64,000 nt of DNA, taken from Tipula vernalis. Taxonomy: Eukaryota > Arthropoda > Insecta > Diptera > Tipulidae. The translations under genes were made by a program, and so were the position numbers. The stretch is taken from assembly GCA_958295665.1 (NCBI GenBank), contig OY282559.1, positions 269,429,347 to 269,493,346 of the forward strand. Reading direction: 5' to 3'. Below the pieces are notes generated by a model that saw only the letters and a program-made list of their open reading frames with translations, was not told the DNA's origin and did no database searches. Shown here piece by piece: positions 24,511 through 36,800 of this stretch (position 1 is the stretch's first letter; the number at the start of each line of letters is the position of its first letter).

Positions 24511-25833
24511 ATTTTAATTTTAATTTTAATTTTAATTTTAATTTTAATTTTAATTTTAATTTTAATTTTAATTTTAATTTTAATTTTAATTTTAATTTTA
24601 ATTTTAATTTTAATTTTAATTTTAATTTTAATTTTAATTTTAATTTTAATTTTAATTTTAATTTTAATTTTAATTTTAATTTTAATTTTAATTTTAATTT
24701 TAATTTTAATTTTAATTTTAATTTTAATTTTAATTTTAATTTTAATTTTAATTTTAATTTTAATTTTAATTTTAATTTTAATTTTAATTTTAATTTTAAT
24801 TTTAATTTTAATTTTAATTTTAATTTTAATTTTAATTTTAATTTTAATTTTAATTTTAATTTTAATTTTAATTTTAATTTTAATTTTAATTTTAATTTTA
24901 ATTTTAATTTTAATTTTAATTTTAATTTTAATTTTAATTTTAATTTTAATTTTAATTTTAATTTTAATTTTAATTTTAATTTTAATTTTAATTTTAATTT
25001 TAATTTTAATTTTAATTTTAATTTTAATTTTAATTTTAATTTTAATTTTAATTTTAATTTTAATTTTAATTTTAATTTTAATTTTAATTTTAATTTTAAT
25101 TTTAATTTTAATTTTAATTTTAATTTTAATTTTAATTTTAATTTTAATTTTAATTTTAATTTTAATTTTAATTTTAATTTTAATTTTAATTTTAATTTTA
25201 ATTTTAATTTTAATTTTAATTTTAATTTTAATTTTAATTTTAATTTTAATTTTAATTTTAATTTTAATTTTAATTTTAATTTTAATTTTAATTTTAATTT
25301 TAATTTTAATTTTAATTTTAATTTTAATTTTAATTTTAATTTTAATTTTAATTTTAATTTTAATTTTAATTTTAATTTTAATTTTAATTTTAATTTTAAT
25401 TTTAATTTTAATTTTAATTTTAATTTTAATTTTAATTTTAATTTTAATTTTAATTTTAATTTTAATTTTAATTTTAATTTTAATTTTAATTTTAATTTTA
25501 ATTTTAATTTTAATTTTAATTTTAATTTTAATTTTAATTTTAATTTTAATTTTAATTTTAATTTTAATTTTAATTTTAATTTTAATTTTAATTTTAATTT
25601 TAATTTTAATTTTAATTTTAATTTTAATTTTAATTTTAATTTTAATTTTAATTTTAATTTTAATTTTAATTTTAATTTTAATTTTAATTTTAATTTTAAT
25701 TTTAATTTTAATTTTAATTTTAATTTTAATTTTAATTTTAATTTTAATTTTAATTTTAATTTTAATTTTAATTTTAATTTTAATTTTAATTTTAATTTTA
25801 ATTTTAATTTTAATTTTAATTTTAATTTTAATT
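24511..25833. repeat. Perfect hexanucleotide microsatellite (ATTTTA)n, about 220 copies
   Basis: A 1,323 bp run of one 6 bp unit. I saw no interruption in any 60 bp line. It creates artefactual ORFs of Phe-Asn (plus) and Leu-Lys (minus) repeats, neither of which is a gene. The length may be affected by assembly. Confidence 0.98.
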
Positions 25834-25872
25834 CTATTTCATCACAACTCACTACATTTCATATAACCCTAC

Positions 25873-25888
25873 ATTTCAAATAAATTCT
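25873..25888. repeat. Target-site duplication, left copy (LOA LINE)
   Basis: ATTTCAAATAAATTCT here matches 31641-31656 exactly and brackets the LOA-type element. Confidence 0.85.
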
Positions 25889-25894
25889 ACACTC

Positions 25895-25913
25895 TAGGTT
25901 AGGTTAGGTTAGG
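25895..25913 (-). repeat. TTAGG-like 3' tail of the LOA LINE
   Basis: TAGGTTAGGTTAGGTTAGG lies directly inside the left target-site duplication and forms the 3' end of the minus-strand LINE. It resembles the insect telomere repeat, but its position shows that it is the element's simple-repeat tail. Confidence 0.8.
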
Positions 25914-25988
25914 CTGGAGTGGCTGCTTACGCACACTTAGACCGGTGACCGTCCATTGTAATACCACAGGATGTATCCCCTTTTATCC

Positions 25989-28900
25989 CTATTGGAACCA
26001 TTTCGAGCTACTTATGTAGCGCAAGACGTCCCGCACTTTAATGTTTTCGAGATCCGAGAGGCAGTCCATCTTGAACTTACCTAAGTGTTTGTGCCTTCTG
26101 AGAGCAAATGCTGGACACGAGCAAAGGAAGTGGACCAACGTCTCTTCCTCCTCTTCGTCCAGGCAGCTTCTGCAGAAGTCATTAGCCTCCAGACTCAGCC
26201 TTCTTGCATGTTCTCCAAAAAGGCAGTGTCCGTGCGTGAGAATTCCTACGACCGTTCTTAATTCACGTCTGCATAAGGATATTAATGCCCTAGTGCGCCC
26301 CAAGTCCAGCTTTGGCCAAACTTGTCTTGCAACTCTACAGGTGAGGGTGTTAGACCACCTTTCCCCCGCTGAGGATAGCGCCTGCTTCCCAAGTGCTTGT
26401 CTCAGCGCTGTAATAGGCCTCCCCAGACTTGCCCTTTCCGGTTGCAGCTGGAGAGTCGTACCATGTCTAGCAAGTTCATCTGCCCTGCAGTTCCCCATGA
26501 CGCCCGAGTGACCTGGGATCCAGACTACCTGGATATTGAAATGCTCAACCATCTCATTTAGAGATGAGTGACAACTCAACGCCACCCGTGACGCCAAAGA
26601 CACCGATTCTAACGACCGGATCGCCGCTTGACTGTCCACATAGATTGTGATATCGTCTGAGGATAACACAATATGTTTCAACCATGTCATGACCTCCTCA
26701 ATCGCTACGACTTCAGCTTGGTACACGCTGCAGTAATCAGGGAGACGAATAGAAATGTTTACATTTAGTTTGTCACAGAATACTCCTGCTCCTACTTTGC
26801 CGTCTAGCTTGGAGCCATCTGTGAAGAATTGCAACGCTTTGGTTCCCGATAACGGTCTATCCCTCCAAGATTCCCTTGAAGGAAAGGAGGTCCGAAATCG
26901 TTTCTCGAAGCGTAGAGTAGGTTTAATGTAGTCAAGATTCACCAGCTCATCCTTCAACGATCTAACAATAGTGGAGTGTCCAATACTAAGACACCTCCAC
27001 TGAGAGACGTTTGCAAGTCGTACAGCCGTATTAGCCGCCATCTGTTTGCTAAAAATGTCGACCGGAAGAAGGTGCAACATAACCTCTAAGGCACTTGTCG
27101 GTGTCGACCTCAATGCCCCGCTAACAAGCATGCAGGCGGTTCTTTGCACTCTTTCAATCTTACTTTTATAAGTTACCTTGTCCAGAGCTGGCCACCAAAC
27201 ACCCACCCCGTACATGAGTACAGGTCTCACTACAGCGGTGTAGAGCCAGTGTACCAGCTCCGGCTTCAGACCCCATCTATGACCAATGGCGTTGCTACAG
27301 GAGTACAAAGCAATAGTAGCTTTGTTTATTCTCTCCAACATGTTGGGCTTCCAACTAAGCTTACTGTCCAGGATAATGCCCAGATATCTAGCTCTATCAG
27401 TAAAAGCAAGTCTCGTGCCATTTAAGGTACTCGTAGGAGGGACAACTACCTGGATTTTGTATTTCTTAGTGAAGAGTACCAGCTCTGTCTTGGACGGGTT
27501 AATACCAAGTCCACATTTGCCAGCCCATTTCGTAACGATGGTAAGCGCATTCTGCAATACGTCTACAATCGTGCCAAGGAATTTCCCGGTAACAGCTAAA
27601 GCTACGTCATCTGCGTAAGCGATAACTTTATTAATACCCTCTCTCTCCAATTCAAGAATTCAGAAGAGAGGACAGAACTCCCCCTGCGGGGTTCCCCTAG
27701 TTACTCGCCTCTTGATGGTGGAGTCCCCCAACTTCGAGCTAACAATCCTGCTTCCCAGCATATAATTGATTAACCCTATCAGAGGAACGTCCACCTCCAA
27801 AAATGACAATCCCTCCTTGATTGCCTCCGCTTTCACATTATTAAAGGCGCCTTCTATATCCAGGAAAGCCACCAAACAGAATTCCTTCGAACTAATCGAT
27901 TTCTCAATCGTACACACCAAGGCGTGCAGAGCAGTGTCCACAGATCTACCCTTTGTGTACGCATGCTGAGACGATGCCCACTTCCTGGCACCTATTTTAT
28001 CTCTTATGTATACATTCAGCAGCCTTTCCAAGGTTTCAGAAAGAAAGAATGATAGAGTTATTTGTCTTAGGTCCTTAGGATAGACATGTGAGCTTTTCCC
28101 CGCTTTCGGTATAAACACCACATTGACCTCCGTCCAGTACCTAGGAATATAGCCCAGCATCAAACACCCTTTGAATATAGCTTCCAGGTAGTGAAGAATA
28201 ATTACTGAGTTGTTTTGAATTTCAGCTGGTATAATTTGATCCGGACCAGCCGATTTAAATGGTTTAAAACCCCTCAGTGTCCATAGAATCCGTTTTCTGG
28301 TTACGATATCCTCTGGGAACACTTACAGTGACTCCTGATGATTGCTACGCACCAACAGGTCTTCAGGGCTCTCTGGGAAGTATGTCTCGAAGAGAAGCTC
28401 CAGAGACTCTCCACTAGAAGCTGTCCAAGATCCGTCCGGTTTTATCAAAAAACTGGGACTAGATGTACTTTTGGAAAGAATCTTTCTAAGACGGGAGGTT
28501 TCGGATACCCCTTCCATTTTATCACAGAAGATTCTCCAAGACCTCCTTTGTGCCTTTCTTAATTCTTTCTTATAAATTCCGAGTTTCTCCTTATAGGAGT
28601 CCCAATCCTGAGCCTCTCTTGTATTTTTGGCTCTATTAAAGGCTGTCGTACAAGCCTTCCGATAGGCTCCCAGTTCCCTGGACCACCATACCGGTTTTTG
28701 CCTACCCCTAGGCTTAGCCAGTGGGCAGGCAGGACGAAAGGATCGGTTGCATGCGCTAGTAACGCTAGCCACCATGTCCTCCAGCTCCCCAACGGTCGTC
28801 GGGGGCTCCATAGCCCTCGTCGGTAACATATCCTCCAATAATTACCCATATTTGCTGCAGTTGGTCCTTCTAGGGTTCCTGAACGCTTCCCGGGTAGCAG

Positions 28901-29567
28901 GGTGAATATCGAGGCTATAGGTTAAATATCGATGATCAGAAAAGGAGTGTTCCTTATCCACCCTCCAATTTTTAACCATATGAAGAATATTATTTGAGGC
29001 AAGGGTCACGTCTAGAACCTCCTGCCTGTTACTAGTAATAAATGTGGGTTCCCGCCCAATATTACACACTGAAAGGTTAGTACTCATCAAATAATCAAAA
29101 AGCGACTCACCTCTTTCATTAATGTCCGTGCTTCCCCAGATAGTGTGATGCGCATTAGCATCCACTCCCAGTATCACACTTACCTTTGATTGTTCCGCTT
29201 TACGGATCAGCTCCTCCAGGTTATCCAGAGGAACCTCCTTCTCCCGGTCCATGTAGGCTGAAACTAGCCAGAATCTACAAGTGCCTACTTCCAGGCTAAC
29301 TGCAGTAGTGTCACCATTGCTGTATTGAGAGAGAAGGAAAAGATTAATATTATTTTTCCCAAGAATACAAGATCTGATCTTCCCAGACTTACTAGAGGAT
29401 ATAATTTTATACCCTTTGGTTCTGAGGCCACAGATCCTGTTATTGTTAATCCAAGGTTCTTGGATTAGTATCACATCCTCACCCGAACTAGTCAGCTTGA
29501 GGAGTAGAGCTGCCGAAGCAGCCTTAGAATGGTGAAGGTTAATTTGAGTTATCTTAATCATAACCAT
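25989..29567 (-). pseudogene. LOA LINE ORF2: endonuclease, reverse transcriptase, RNase H
   Basis: There is one reading frame of 1,193 codons without frameshift but with three nonsense codons, at 28842-28844 (TAA), 28323-28325 (TAA) and 27660-27662 (TGA). Residues ~1-235 are the APE-type endonuclease (ITQINLHHSK, IQEPWI, GVDANAHHTIWGS, FSDHRYLTYSL). Residues ~420-760 are the RT (SAGPDQIIPAEI, FLDIEGAFNN, TRGTPQG, VIAYADDVALAV). The TGA lies between the GTPQG and YADD motifs. Residues ~910-1035 are RNase H (FFTDGSKLDGKVGAG, YVDSQAAI, WIPGHSGVMGNCRADELA). A zinc-type motif follows near 1,136 (CRSCLDEEE..HFLCSC). It would copy and insert the element's RNA if the stops were absent. Confidence 0.9.
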
Positions 29568-30024
29568 TTAACCTCTACCCACCTCCATGATAAATTCCTG
29601 CTACCGCAGGAATATTAATTCCCGGTATTTTGGGATGCGCCGGATACGCCCGTCTCGCCACCCCTCATACCCTCTGTAGAGGACTTGTCAGTGCCCCCCG
29701 TCTGGCCGGGCTGCCGTCATCCTCCTCCATCGGTACACCAGCTCCTTCGCTTATGTGCCCCTCCTCATCCTTCGAAAGAGTCCTTGCCCTACCGAGGTCG
29801 CCGGATTCACTCTTCCCCTACCCTCAGCTTCTCCCCCCATGCTGCTGGTACCCCATTCAGGCCTGGGCGGGTTGCCACCATCCTCACTCCTCCGGTTGGC
29901 CTCCCGTACGCGCTTCCGCCCCATCCTTCTTATAAACGTTGAGAGTAATTGACCCGAAACCGAAGTCAATTACTCCCTTCGATTTGTGCAGGAGGGCAAG
30001 GGACTCCTTATTTATTACCATGAT
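29568..30024 (-). other. GC-rich gap between LOA ORF1 and ORF2
   Basis: About 450 bp with much higher GC than the surroundings. A 72-codon minus-strand frame rich in Arg and Gly is present, but no motif supports it. It may be a frameshifted tail of ORF1 or an untranslated linker. Confidence 0.5.
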
Positions 30025-30924
30025 TTATAATTTCGAGCCCCCCTTCGCCTCCTCCTGCTTGACGATCTTCCAATTTCCGGTCGGAAGATCCGGGTTACTG
30101 GCCTGAATAATTTTCAAAGCCCCGTCAGGGCTAGCCGGTTCTGATGGCAGCCAGACACGTGCCCTCGGCCTGCTGGGAGTTTCCTCCCGGCTAACTGGCC
30201 ACACCTCCCCTACTTTGGCTATTGCCTTTTTGTAAAGATCCACAGATCTAGAGTCCGAGCATGCAGTCATCTTCACACGCCCTTGATACCATCCCGCATC
30301 TCTGCAGGATGGGGGTGGTCCCGGATTTTCACCCAGGGCCTTTAAAAAGACGAGGTTGAGTGCATTATACACCAACCTCCATTTTTCCGCCGTGATGCTC
30401 CCATCTTCTTGACTTTCGTCAATGACGGGTAGCATCAACACATGCTCCCTCAAGACATCGCTGAACAGCTTTGTCCCTGAGTTGGAGCTCGGCTTCTTTT
30501 CAGTCACCAACTTGGCCCGCTTGCTGTTGACTACTTCCACCTCGTCCTGGGACCGCTGTCTTTTTGACATATGGTCGCTTTCCGAGCTTCTGCAGCCCAC
30601 AGTGCTCCTTGCCCAAGCTACTGATGTTCTTTGCTCTTCCGTAAGCTGCCCCTCGGGGGTCGCAGCCCACTTCTCGAGAATTCGGAACGCCGAGCGGCGA
30701 TTCCCGTATCGCCTTTTCGCCGGAGGAATGTCTCTCGTCCCACTCCCCTGTGCTGCGTTGGTACCGCTAACTCCCGGGACTGGTGCCCTAGAGTCAACCA
30801 CCTCTGCAACCTTAGAGGCCGCACCCGTCTGGTTCGAGGTACCTTCCTTCGCTGATACCGGGTTTTGAGGAGAGCCGGTGCCCTTGATTATCTTATAGTT
30901 AGATCTGTCCATTGTGATTCCCAC
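30025..30924 (-). CDS. LOA LINE ORF1 protein with DUF4780-type domain
   Basis: An uninterrupted 299-residue ORF. The N-terminal half is low complexity and basic (PPAKRRYGNRRSAFRILEKW, SKRQRSQDEVEVVNSKRAKL), suggesting nuclear localisation and RNA binding. Residues ~170-290 fit DUF4780: EKWRLVYNAL, GPPPSCRDAGWYQGRVK, DLYKKAIAKVGEVW, SRPRARVWLP and NPDLPTGNWKIVK. In LOA-type elements this protein is the likely RNA chaperone. The ATG at 30924 is the earlier of two close in-frame Met codons. ORF1 has no stop even though ORF2 has three. Confidence 0.85.
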   Translation of the reverse strand: MGITMDRSNYKIIKGTGSPQNPVSAKEGTSNQTGAASKVAEVVDSRAPVPGVSGTNAAQGSGTRDIPPAKRRYGNRRSAFRILEKWAATPEGQLTEEQRTSVAWARSTVGCRSSESDHMSKRQRSQDEVEVVNSKRAKLVTEKKPSSNSGTKLFSDVLREHVLMLPVIDESQEDGSITAEKWRLVYNALNLVFLKALGENPGPPPSCRDAGWYQGRVKMTACSDSRSVDLYKKAIAKVGEVWPVSREETPSRPRARVWLPSEPASPDGALKIIQASNPDLPTGNWKIVKQEEAKGGSKL

Positions 30925-31640
30925 GAGTATCGGAGAAATAATGGTCCGCCTGCGCAGAGATCCGTATACGCAGGTAAGGCTAATTATAACTTTAGGTCGC
31001 CAGGTATCCAGAGGGCTCCGTTAGCGACTGGGCTTTGTTAAATGGGCCCCTAGCCTAGTTGACCATCAGCACGGGTCGCTTAACACCTTAATCCAGCCCA
31101 TTCGGCTCGCTAGCACCCCGGCCTCCCTGAACCCCCATCCCTCTGCCCACATTCTCTCCCCCATTCACCTATTCACATGGAGAGCCCAATCCAATGGGAT
31201 CCATTCCATTCACCGGGTCACCCGTTTATAGGGTACCTCCACTCATCACCCGCGGCGACTCCGGAGGTGCAGAGAGGACGTGACGCCCAGTCCGCCGTGT
31301 TTATTGGTCGATGGTTTTCTGGCGCCATCTGTTCGCCTTTCCATGCTGGGCATCATCGGCACTCAGAATTTAATGAACTGAGGTTAACCACTCCCCAGTT
31401 CCCTGAGACTCTCCCACCAGCTGGACTGCGGGTGGGGGCGGATTATTTAATTCTCCACTAACCTACCTATCGATAGGTCGTCCACTATCTACCACCTGTG
31501 ACCCCCCCCCCCCCCCCCCCCCGATAGCTGCAGTACGCCACCGGAAGAGAATTCAATCCAGTTTCGAACTGATGAGCTTATGATTATGAAAAAATCAATG
31601 TTCTCATCAGGCCGCGGCGACTGGACTTTCTACACGCTAT
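30925..31640 (-). other. 5' UTR/promoter region of the LOA LINE
   Basis: Non-coding and GC-rich. On the plus strand there are 21 consecutive C at 31502-31522. It ends directly at the right target-site duplication, so it is taken as the full 5' UTR, probably carrying an internal promoter as in other LINEs. Confidence 0.6.
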
Positions 31641-31656
31641 ATTTCAAATAAATTCT
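31641..31656. repeat. Target-site duplication, right copy (LOA LINE)
   Basis: ATTTCAAATAAATTCT is identical to 25873-25888 and marks the 5' end of the minus-strand LINE. Confidence 0.85.
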
Positions 31657-31957
31657 TTTAACACATACACAACTAGTTTAATAATTAGTTAGCCATTTTT
31701 AATTTATGTACTTAATTATTCCTTTATTAAATTCAGTACCCTTTGTTATATCCACTCTGTTATCTTTTAATCACTAAACACCGTAACTCTATAGTTAAAA
31801 TAATAATTAATAAATTATCTAATTTTTGTTTTATCTTTTATATTTTCTTTCATCACACATCACCAATAGTTTCATTACATCAAGGCTTCTTTTAACATAA
31901 AGAGACAGACTTCTTAATACTTAGTTAGACGTTTTTTTTTTTTTTATAAATTATAAT
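31657..31957. other. AT-rich spacer
   Basis: About 300 bp without a feature. It originally joined the sequence left of 25873 before the LOA insertion. Confidence 0.4.
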
Positions 31958-33609
31958 GATGAACAGATAAAAAAGAAAACACACTGCCATTTGATTCGAA
32001 AGTCATGGTCAATCGAGCACCTTAAGTAATTATTAATAAAAATTATAAAGTTAAAAACAACCTATGAACCAAACTAAAGCAAATAGTGCAGAGTTTCTAA
32101 ATTATCAATGATTATCAAAAGGTCAGACCTCTTAAACTGGCAAAATAAAATATTGTTAAACACAAATTAATAGAAATTATTTTATTTTTATTTTTCCTAA
32201 TATCAAAATTATATTCATAAAATTTATATTTAAAACACCTTGAATTCCCCACAGAACTCTCTAGGCACATGAAAAATCTTGGCTCATCCCGTTCAGAAAC
32301 CGACTAGAATATTTTTTTAAAATCCCATCGTTTTCACACCGTTCAAACATTTCATTCGTGCAACTTTGCAGAGTCTGTGTAGTTTGGCATACGTTTTCAT
32401 TTTCCAAAGATGTTCCAATATCTTGGTTTGGCATTTTACGATAGAAACAGTTGCTAAATCCGCTTTCATCCAAACAATTAAAACCCTTATCACCAGCAAT
32501 TGCGAAGATGATTTCTTCGGAACATAAATTATCAGCGAATCGATTGATGATTCGCATTAAATTCACAAGGGATTGTATATTAACATCATCACGACACGCC
32601 ACACTAACCATTGTGCCTTTATCCACACTGCAGCTAGCCACATAATTCAGTGTAACACAATATTCCATTGTGACTTGGGAGAATTGTGTACTATTTATCG
32701 TCTGGTCCCTATACTGATTGATGTGATGCATAATTTGCGCCATTATAAATTGTTCAGGTGCACAAGTATCATACCGCTGTTTAAGGAGCTGTGGCAAATA
32801 TTAATTTCATTATTTTATACATTTTACAATTTCAAATTCGTTGATTTTATTACAACAAGTTCAGTATCACAATTTGGAGTAGCTGGATCAATATTTCTCG
32901 GCGAAACACTTATGATCCCAAATGAAACACTGATTACAATGAAAAAAATCTTGAACCACTTCATTGTTGGTATTAAAACTATAATAAACTAATAACAAAT
33001 GTGTACGTGCTTCAGTTTAAATAACGATAGATTATGTAAGTAACCTATTGTGACTCTAAGATTAAAGTTTTTTTTCGCAGCACTTAAAAAAAAAAATTTT
33101 CAAGGGATCTGAACCATAACAGCCTGATTCCTCAAAACAAATGAAACAACATTTAAGTTCAAGGTTTTTTTGGAAGTTCACAATGTTACTGTTAAATTAC
33201 AATATGATGACATTTTTTCGGGCGAATTCAGAACGTTGTAAGATTTTTAAAGCTTTTATGAATTGAAAATAATTATGTATATATCAAGTTGTGTAATAAA
33301 TATAAATACAAAACTACAACATTAAATGGAAAACGCCATAATTTAGTTAAAGCGTAGACTAAAAGACATACAGATGAGTGAAAAATGCATTTTCGTGGGT
33401 TACTGTATTATATACTTCGTTCAAAAGTACTTTATTTATTCAAAAATCGATGCGCAAATGCATTGCTATAGCATAGAACAAACTGTGTATGCAATTTATT
33501 CAACAATGATGTATTTCACTTTCTAGGGACTAAAGTAGGTTGGTTACGTGTTTGATCACAAATTGAAGCCTATCATCTCTAGTTTCTGCAAGCGTACGCT
33601 TGCCCAAGT
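31958..33609. repeat. Segmental duplication, copy 2 (DUF1397 gene plus flanks)
   Basis: Same orientation and content as 10330-11955. It carries a small insertion near 33280-33325 (ATATATCAAGTTGTG..). Similarity stops at CCCAAGT, exactly where the Helitron-side sequence begins. Confidence 0.9.
32261..32964 (-). CDS. Secreted DUF1397-family protein, copy 2 (two exons)
   Basis: Exons 32964-32854 and 32788-32261 are joined across a 65 bp intron with the same GTAATA donor and CCACAG acceptor as copy 1. The product is 212 residues with a signal peptide (MKWFKIFFIVISVSFGIISV). It keeps 12 cysteines, an even number, including NLCSEE where the family has a conserved Cys, so it looks the more canonical copy. 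The two proteins differ at 21 residues, all before the last 48, which are identical. By eye I count about 23 replacement and 4 silent base differences in the coding sequence. Function is unknown beyond the probable secretion to hemolymph or another lumen. It sits between the LOA LINE and the Helitron. Confidence 0.87.
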
Positions 33610-33814
33610 CATAATAAATTTATAGGTAAAGCGTACCACTATGTATTTTGGGTCGCCAACATCGCTTTTGGCTAAAAATACTTTGTGCCTTTCATAACCT
33701 CAAAAAACCTCTTAAAAATGCATTTTTGTTTACATACTATATAACGATCGCTTAAGTCAACACAAAATCATATATTTTATTCGCTGGATCTTTTCGCTCA
33801 CCTCTCTCGATAAG

Positions 33815-36800
33815 AAACCAAGCGATTAGACGATATAGAGAAAATATTAATGCTGACCACCAATTATCAGAATTAAAGACAAAAAGACTTACAACGTGGA
33901 ATTCAACAAGAAAATATAACCGAAATTCGAAGAGTAACTACTCGAAGAGCAAATAGAAATGTTCGAGCTGCGGAAAGAGCATCGAACGCTCAATACGAGC
34001 GGAACAGAAGAGCATTAGTAATTGCTTCAATTAATCGTATTGCCTTTAATTATGAAGCAGACAATCGATTATTACGTCCATCCTAAAATTTTTATCGGTG
34101 AAATGGATAAAGAATGCAATTATTGTCATGCATTAAAATTTAAAAATGAAACTCTTGGGATGTGTTGTTTTAACAATTTAAAATCCACCTGATGAACCTT
34201 TCAAATCTTTGATGACTCTTAAGACGCACTGCACTGCAATACCCTTTAATTTAACAATTTTTCATTTTGATATCACATCAACATAAAACAAACAAATCCA
34301 TCCACCGGCGCAGAACTGACCAAAAAAGTTAGTGCTATGAATTATTACGCTTATCGACTAATGATTAGATCTACTGAAGACTATCACATTCTAAAATGTA
34401 TAGATATTTATACCATCAGTATGTTGTCGATGTGTATGTCAAAATCGAGAGTGAATGTCTACGATACATTCGTTTTAATCAGTCAAAATTACGAAGCGAC
34501 GAATACATCCACTTGCGTGATGCAATAAATGGAAATATAGACAGAAGTATTAATGCCAATGGCATCGGTAATACTGTTATTCTTCCTTCATCATACATTG
34601 GCAGTCCGCGTCATATGCAAGAGTATATTCAAGACGCTAAGACTTTCGTGCGTCATTACGGAACACCCGATTTATTTATAACATTCACATGCAATCCAAA
34701 ATGGAACGATATCGTAAAATTATTAAAGCATGGTCAACAATCGCATGATCGACATGACATTATATCACGAGTTTTTAAACAAAAGCTAAAGTCCTTAATG
34801 GATCTCATTACAAAGTATCATGTGTATGGGCAAACGAATTGTTGGATGTATTCGATCGAATGGCAAAAACGAGGTCTTTACAAGATTTCATTCATTAAAA
34901 GATTTTACAATGTATACGATTACTGGAATTGATGGCTATCCATTATATCGTAGAAGATCCACTGAGAATTCTGGAAAGTCATTCACGATAAATATTCACA
35001 CAAATGAATTTGAAGTTGACAATAGATGGATTGTGCCTTATTCGCCATGTTTATCAAAAACATTTAAGGCACACATTAATGTTGAACTATGCTCATCTGT
35101 AAAATCCATGAAATATATTTGCAAATATATCAACAAAGGAACTGACATGGCAGTTTTCAATATTGAGCGACAAGACAATTTAAATGACGAAATTTCAAGA
35201 TTTGGCGTATTTTTTCATTTTCAATGCACGAAAGAGATCCAGCAGTAATTCATCTAGTGGAACATCTTCAAAATGGACAACACGTGTCTATTTTACAGAC
35301 CAAAATATTGCACAGCGAGCTGCTTCTCCACCAAAAACTACTTTAACAGAATTTTTCAATACATGTCAACAACAAAATTCATTTACACACAATTTGCTGT
35401 TTTCAGCAATGCCTTCCTACTATAGGTGGGATAAAAAAAATGGGAGCTTCGAAAACGAGGTACACCTGTCGATGGACATACTGGTATTTTTAAGTTAAAT
35501 GTTTTAGGCAGAATTTACACCATTCATCCAAATCAAAAAGAATGTTTCTATTTACGTTTATTATTAATAAATGTTCGAGGACCTACATCATTTAATAATT
35601 TAAAAACAGTTAATGGACATCAACATGAAACAATTCACGCAGCATATTTGGCTTTGAATTTATTAGAAGCAGATGTACATTGGGATTCCACATTAAACGA
35701 TGCAGTCATTACCTCATCTCTAAATCAAATACGTCAAATATTCGCCATTATCATTACAATTTGCAGTCCTTCCAATCCAAATGAACTATGGGAAAAATTC
35801 AAAAATGCAATGACTGAAGATATTCTTCACACATATCGCATTATTCACAACGACAACACAATTGATTTCTTACCAATCATTTTCAATGACTATTTAATTC
35901 GACTAGAGGATACCTGCACTATTAATTCAAATCAAAATCTTCAAACTTTAGGATGGCCATCACCTTCAAGATTAGCAAATCGTCTAATTAATTATGATTT
36001 TTCATGAGAATAATCATACAATATGCTTGATTTACTTGAATTTGTTCAAATTAATAAGCCAAAATTGATAGATGAACAAAAAATTATTGGCTTCTTTTTT
36101 TTGGATGCTCCAGGCGGAACTGGAAAAACTTTCATGATTTTACTTGTATTAGCAGAAATTCGTTCCCAAGTTAACATTGCATTTGCCGTTACTTCGTCAG
36201 GAATTGCTGCAACTTTATTACATGGAGGGAGAACAGGGCATTCAGCATTTAAACTGCCATTAAATATTCAAACTAATGAAAACTCAACATGTAATATAAA
36301 AAAAAATTCTAACATGGCCAAAGTACTGCAAAAATGTCGCATTATAATTTGGGACGAATGCACAATGGCTCATAAACATTCATTGAAGGCATTGGATCGA
36401 ACATTAAAAGATTTCAAGAACAACACAAATATTTTTGGTGGAACCATAATTTTACTTTCTGGGGATTTCAGACAAACACTACCCGTTATGCTAAGATCAA
36501 CATATGCTGATGAAATAAACGCATGCCTTAAATCTTCATCTTTATGACAAACAGTAATACCAATGAAATTTATCACAAATATACGTGTACTTATCCAAAA
36601 CGACCCTTCAGCTGAATTTTTTTCTAAACAATTGCTTGACATTGAAATGGAATAATTGCTGCTGATCAAATAACCAAATAAATCGAATTTCCAGAAAATT
36701 TCTCGGGAAGAACTAATAACAAATGTATATCCAAACATTCTACAAAACTATAAGCAAATTCAATGGTTACAAAATCGTGCAATTTTAGCATCCAAAAATA

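Larger units (their letters stand above)
25889..31640 (-). mobile_element. Full-length LOA-clade LINE
   Basis: The 5.75 kb element is bracketed by a 16 bp direct repeat. On the minus strand it has a GC-rich 5' UTR (~31640-30925) with a 21-base G run, ORF1 (30924-30025), a GC-rich gap, ORF2 (29567-25989) and a short 3' UTR. The 3' end is CCTAACCTAACCTAACCTA, which on the plus strand reads TAGGTTAGG. It is markedly less AT-rich than its surroundings. ORF1 has a DUF4780-type domain and ORF2 has endonuclease, RT and RNase H, the domain set of LOA elements in flies. It appears complete but disabled by three nonsense codons in ORF2. Confidence 0.9.

Noticed and set aside
24504..25883. ORFs of 459 and 447 codons made of Phe-Asn and Leu-Lys repeats
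   Set aside because: They are translations of a perfect 6 bp microsatellite and not genes.
25895..25913. Telomere end
   Set aside because: The TTAGG-like run is the 3' tail of the LOA LINE, inside its target duplication.
26041..26511. Plus-strand ORFs of 90-156 codons inside the LOA LINE (also at 27144-27618 and 30422-30868)
   Set aside because: They are shadows on the opposite strand of the RT, RNase H and ORF1 frames.
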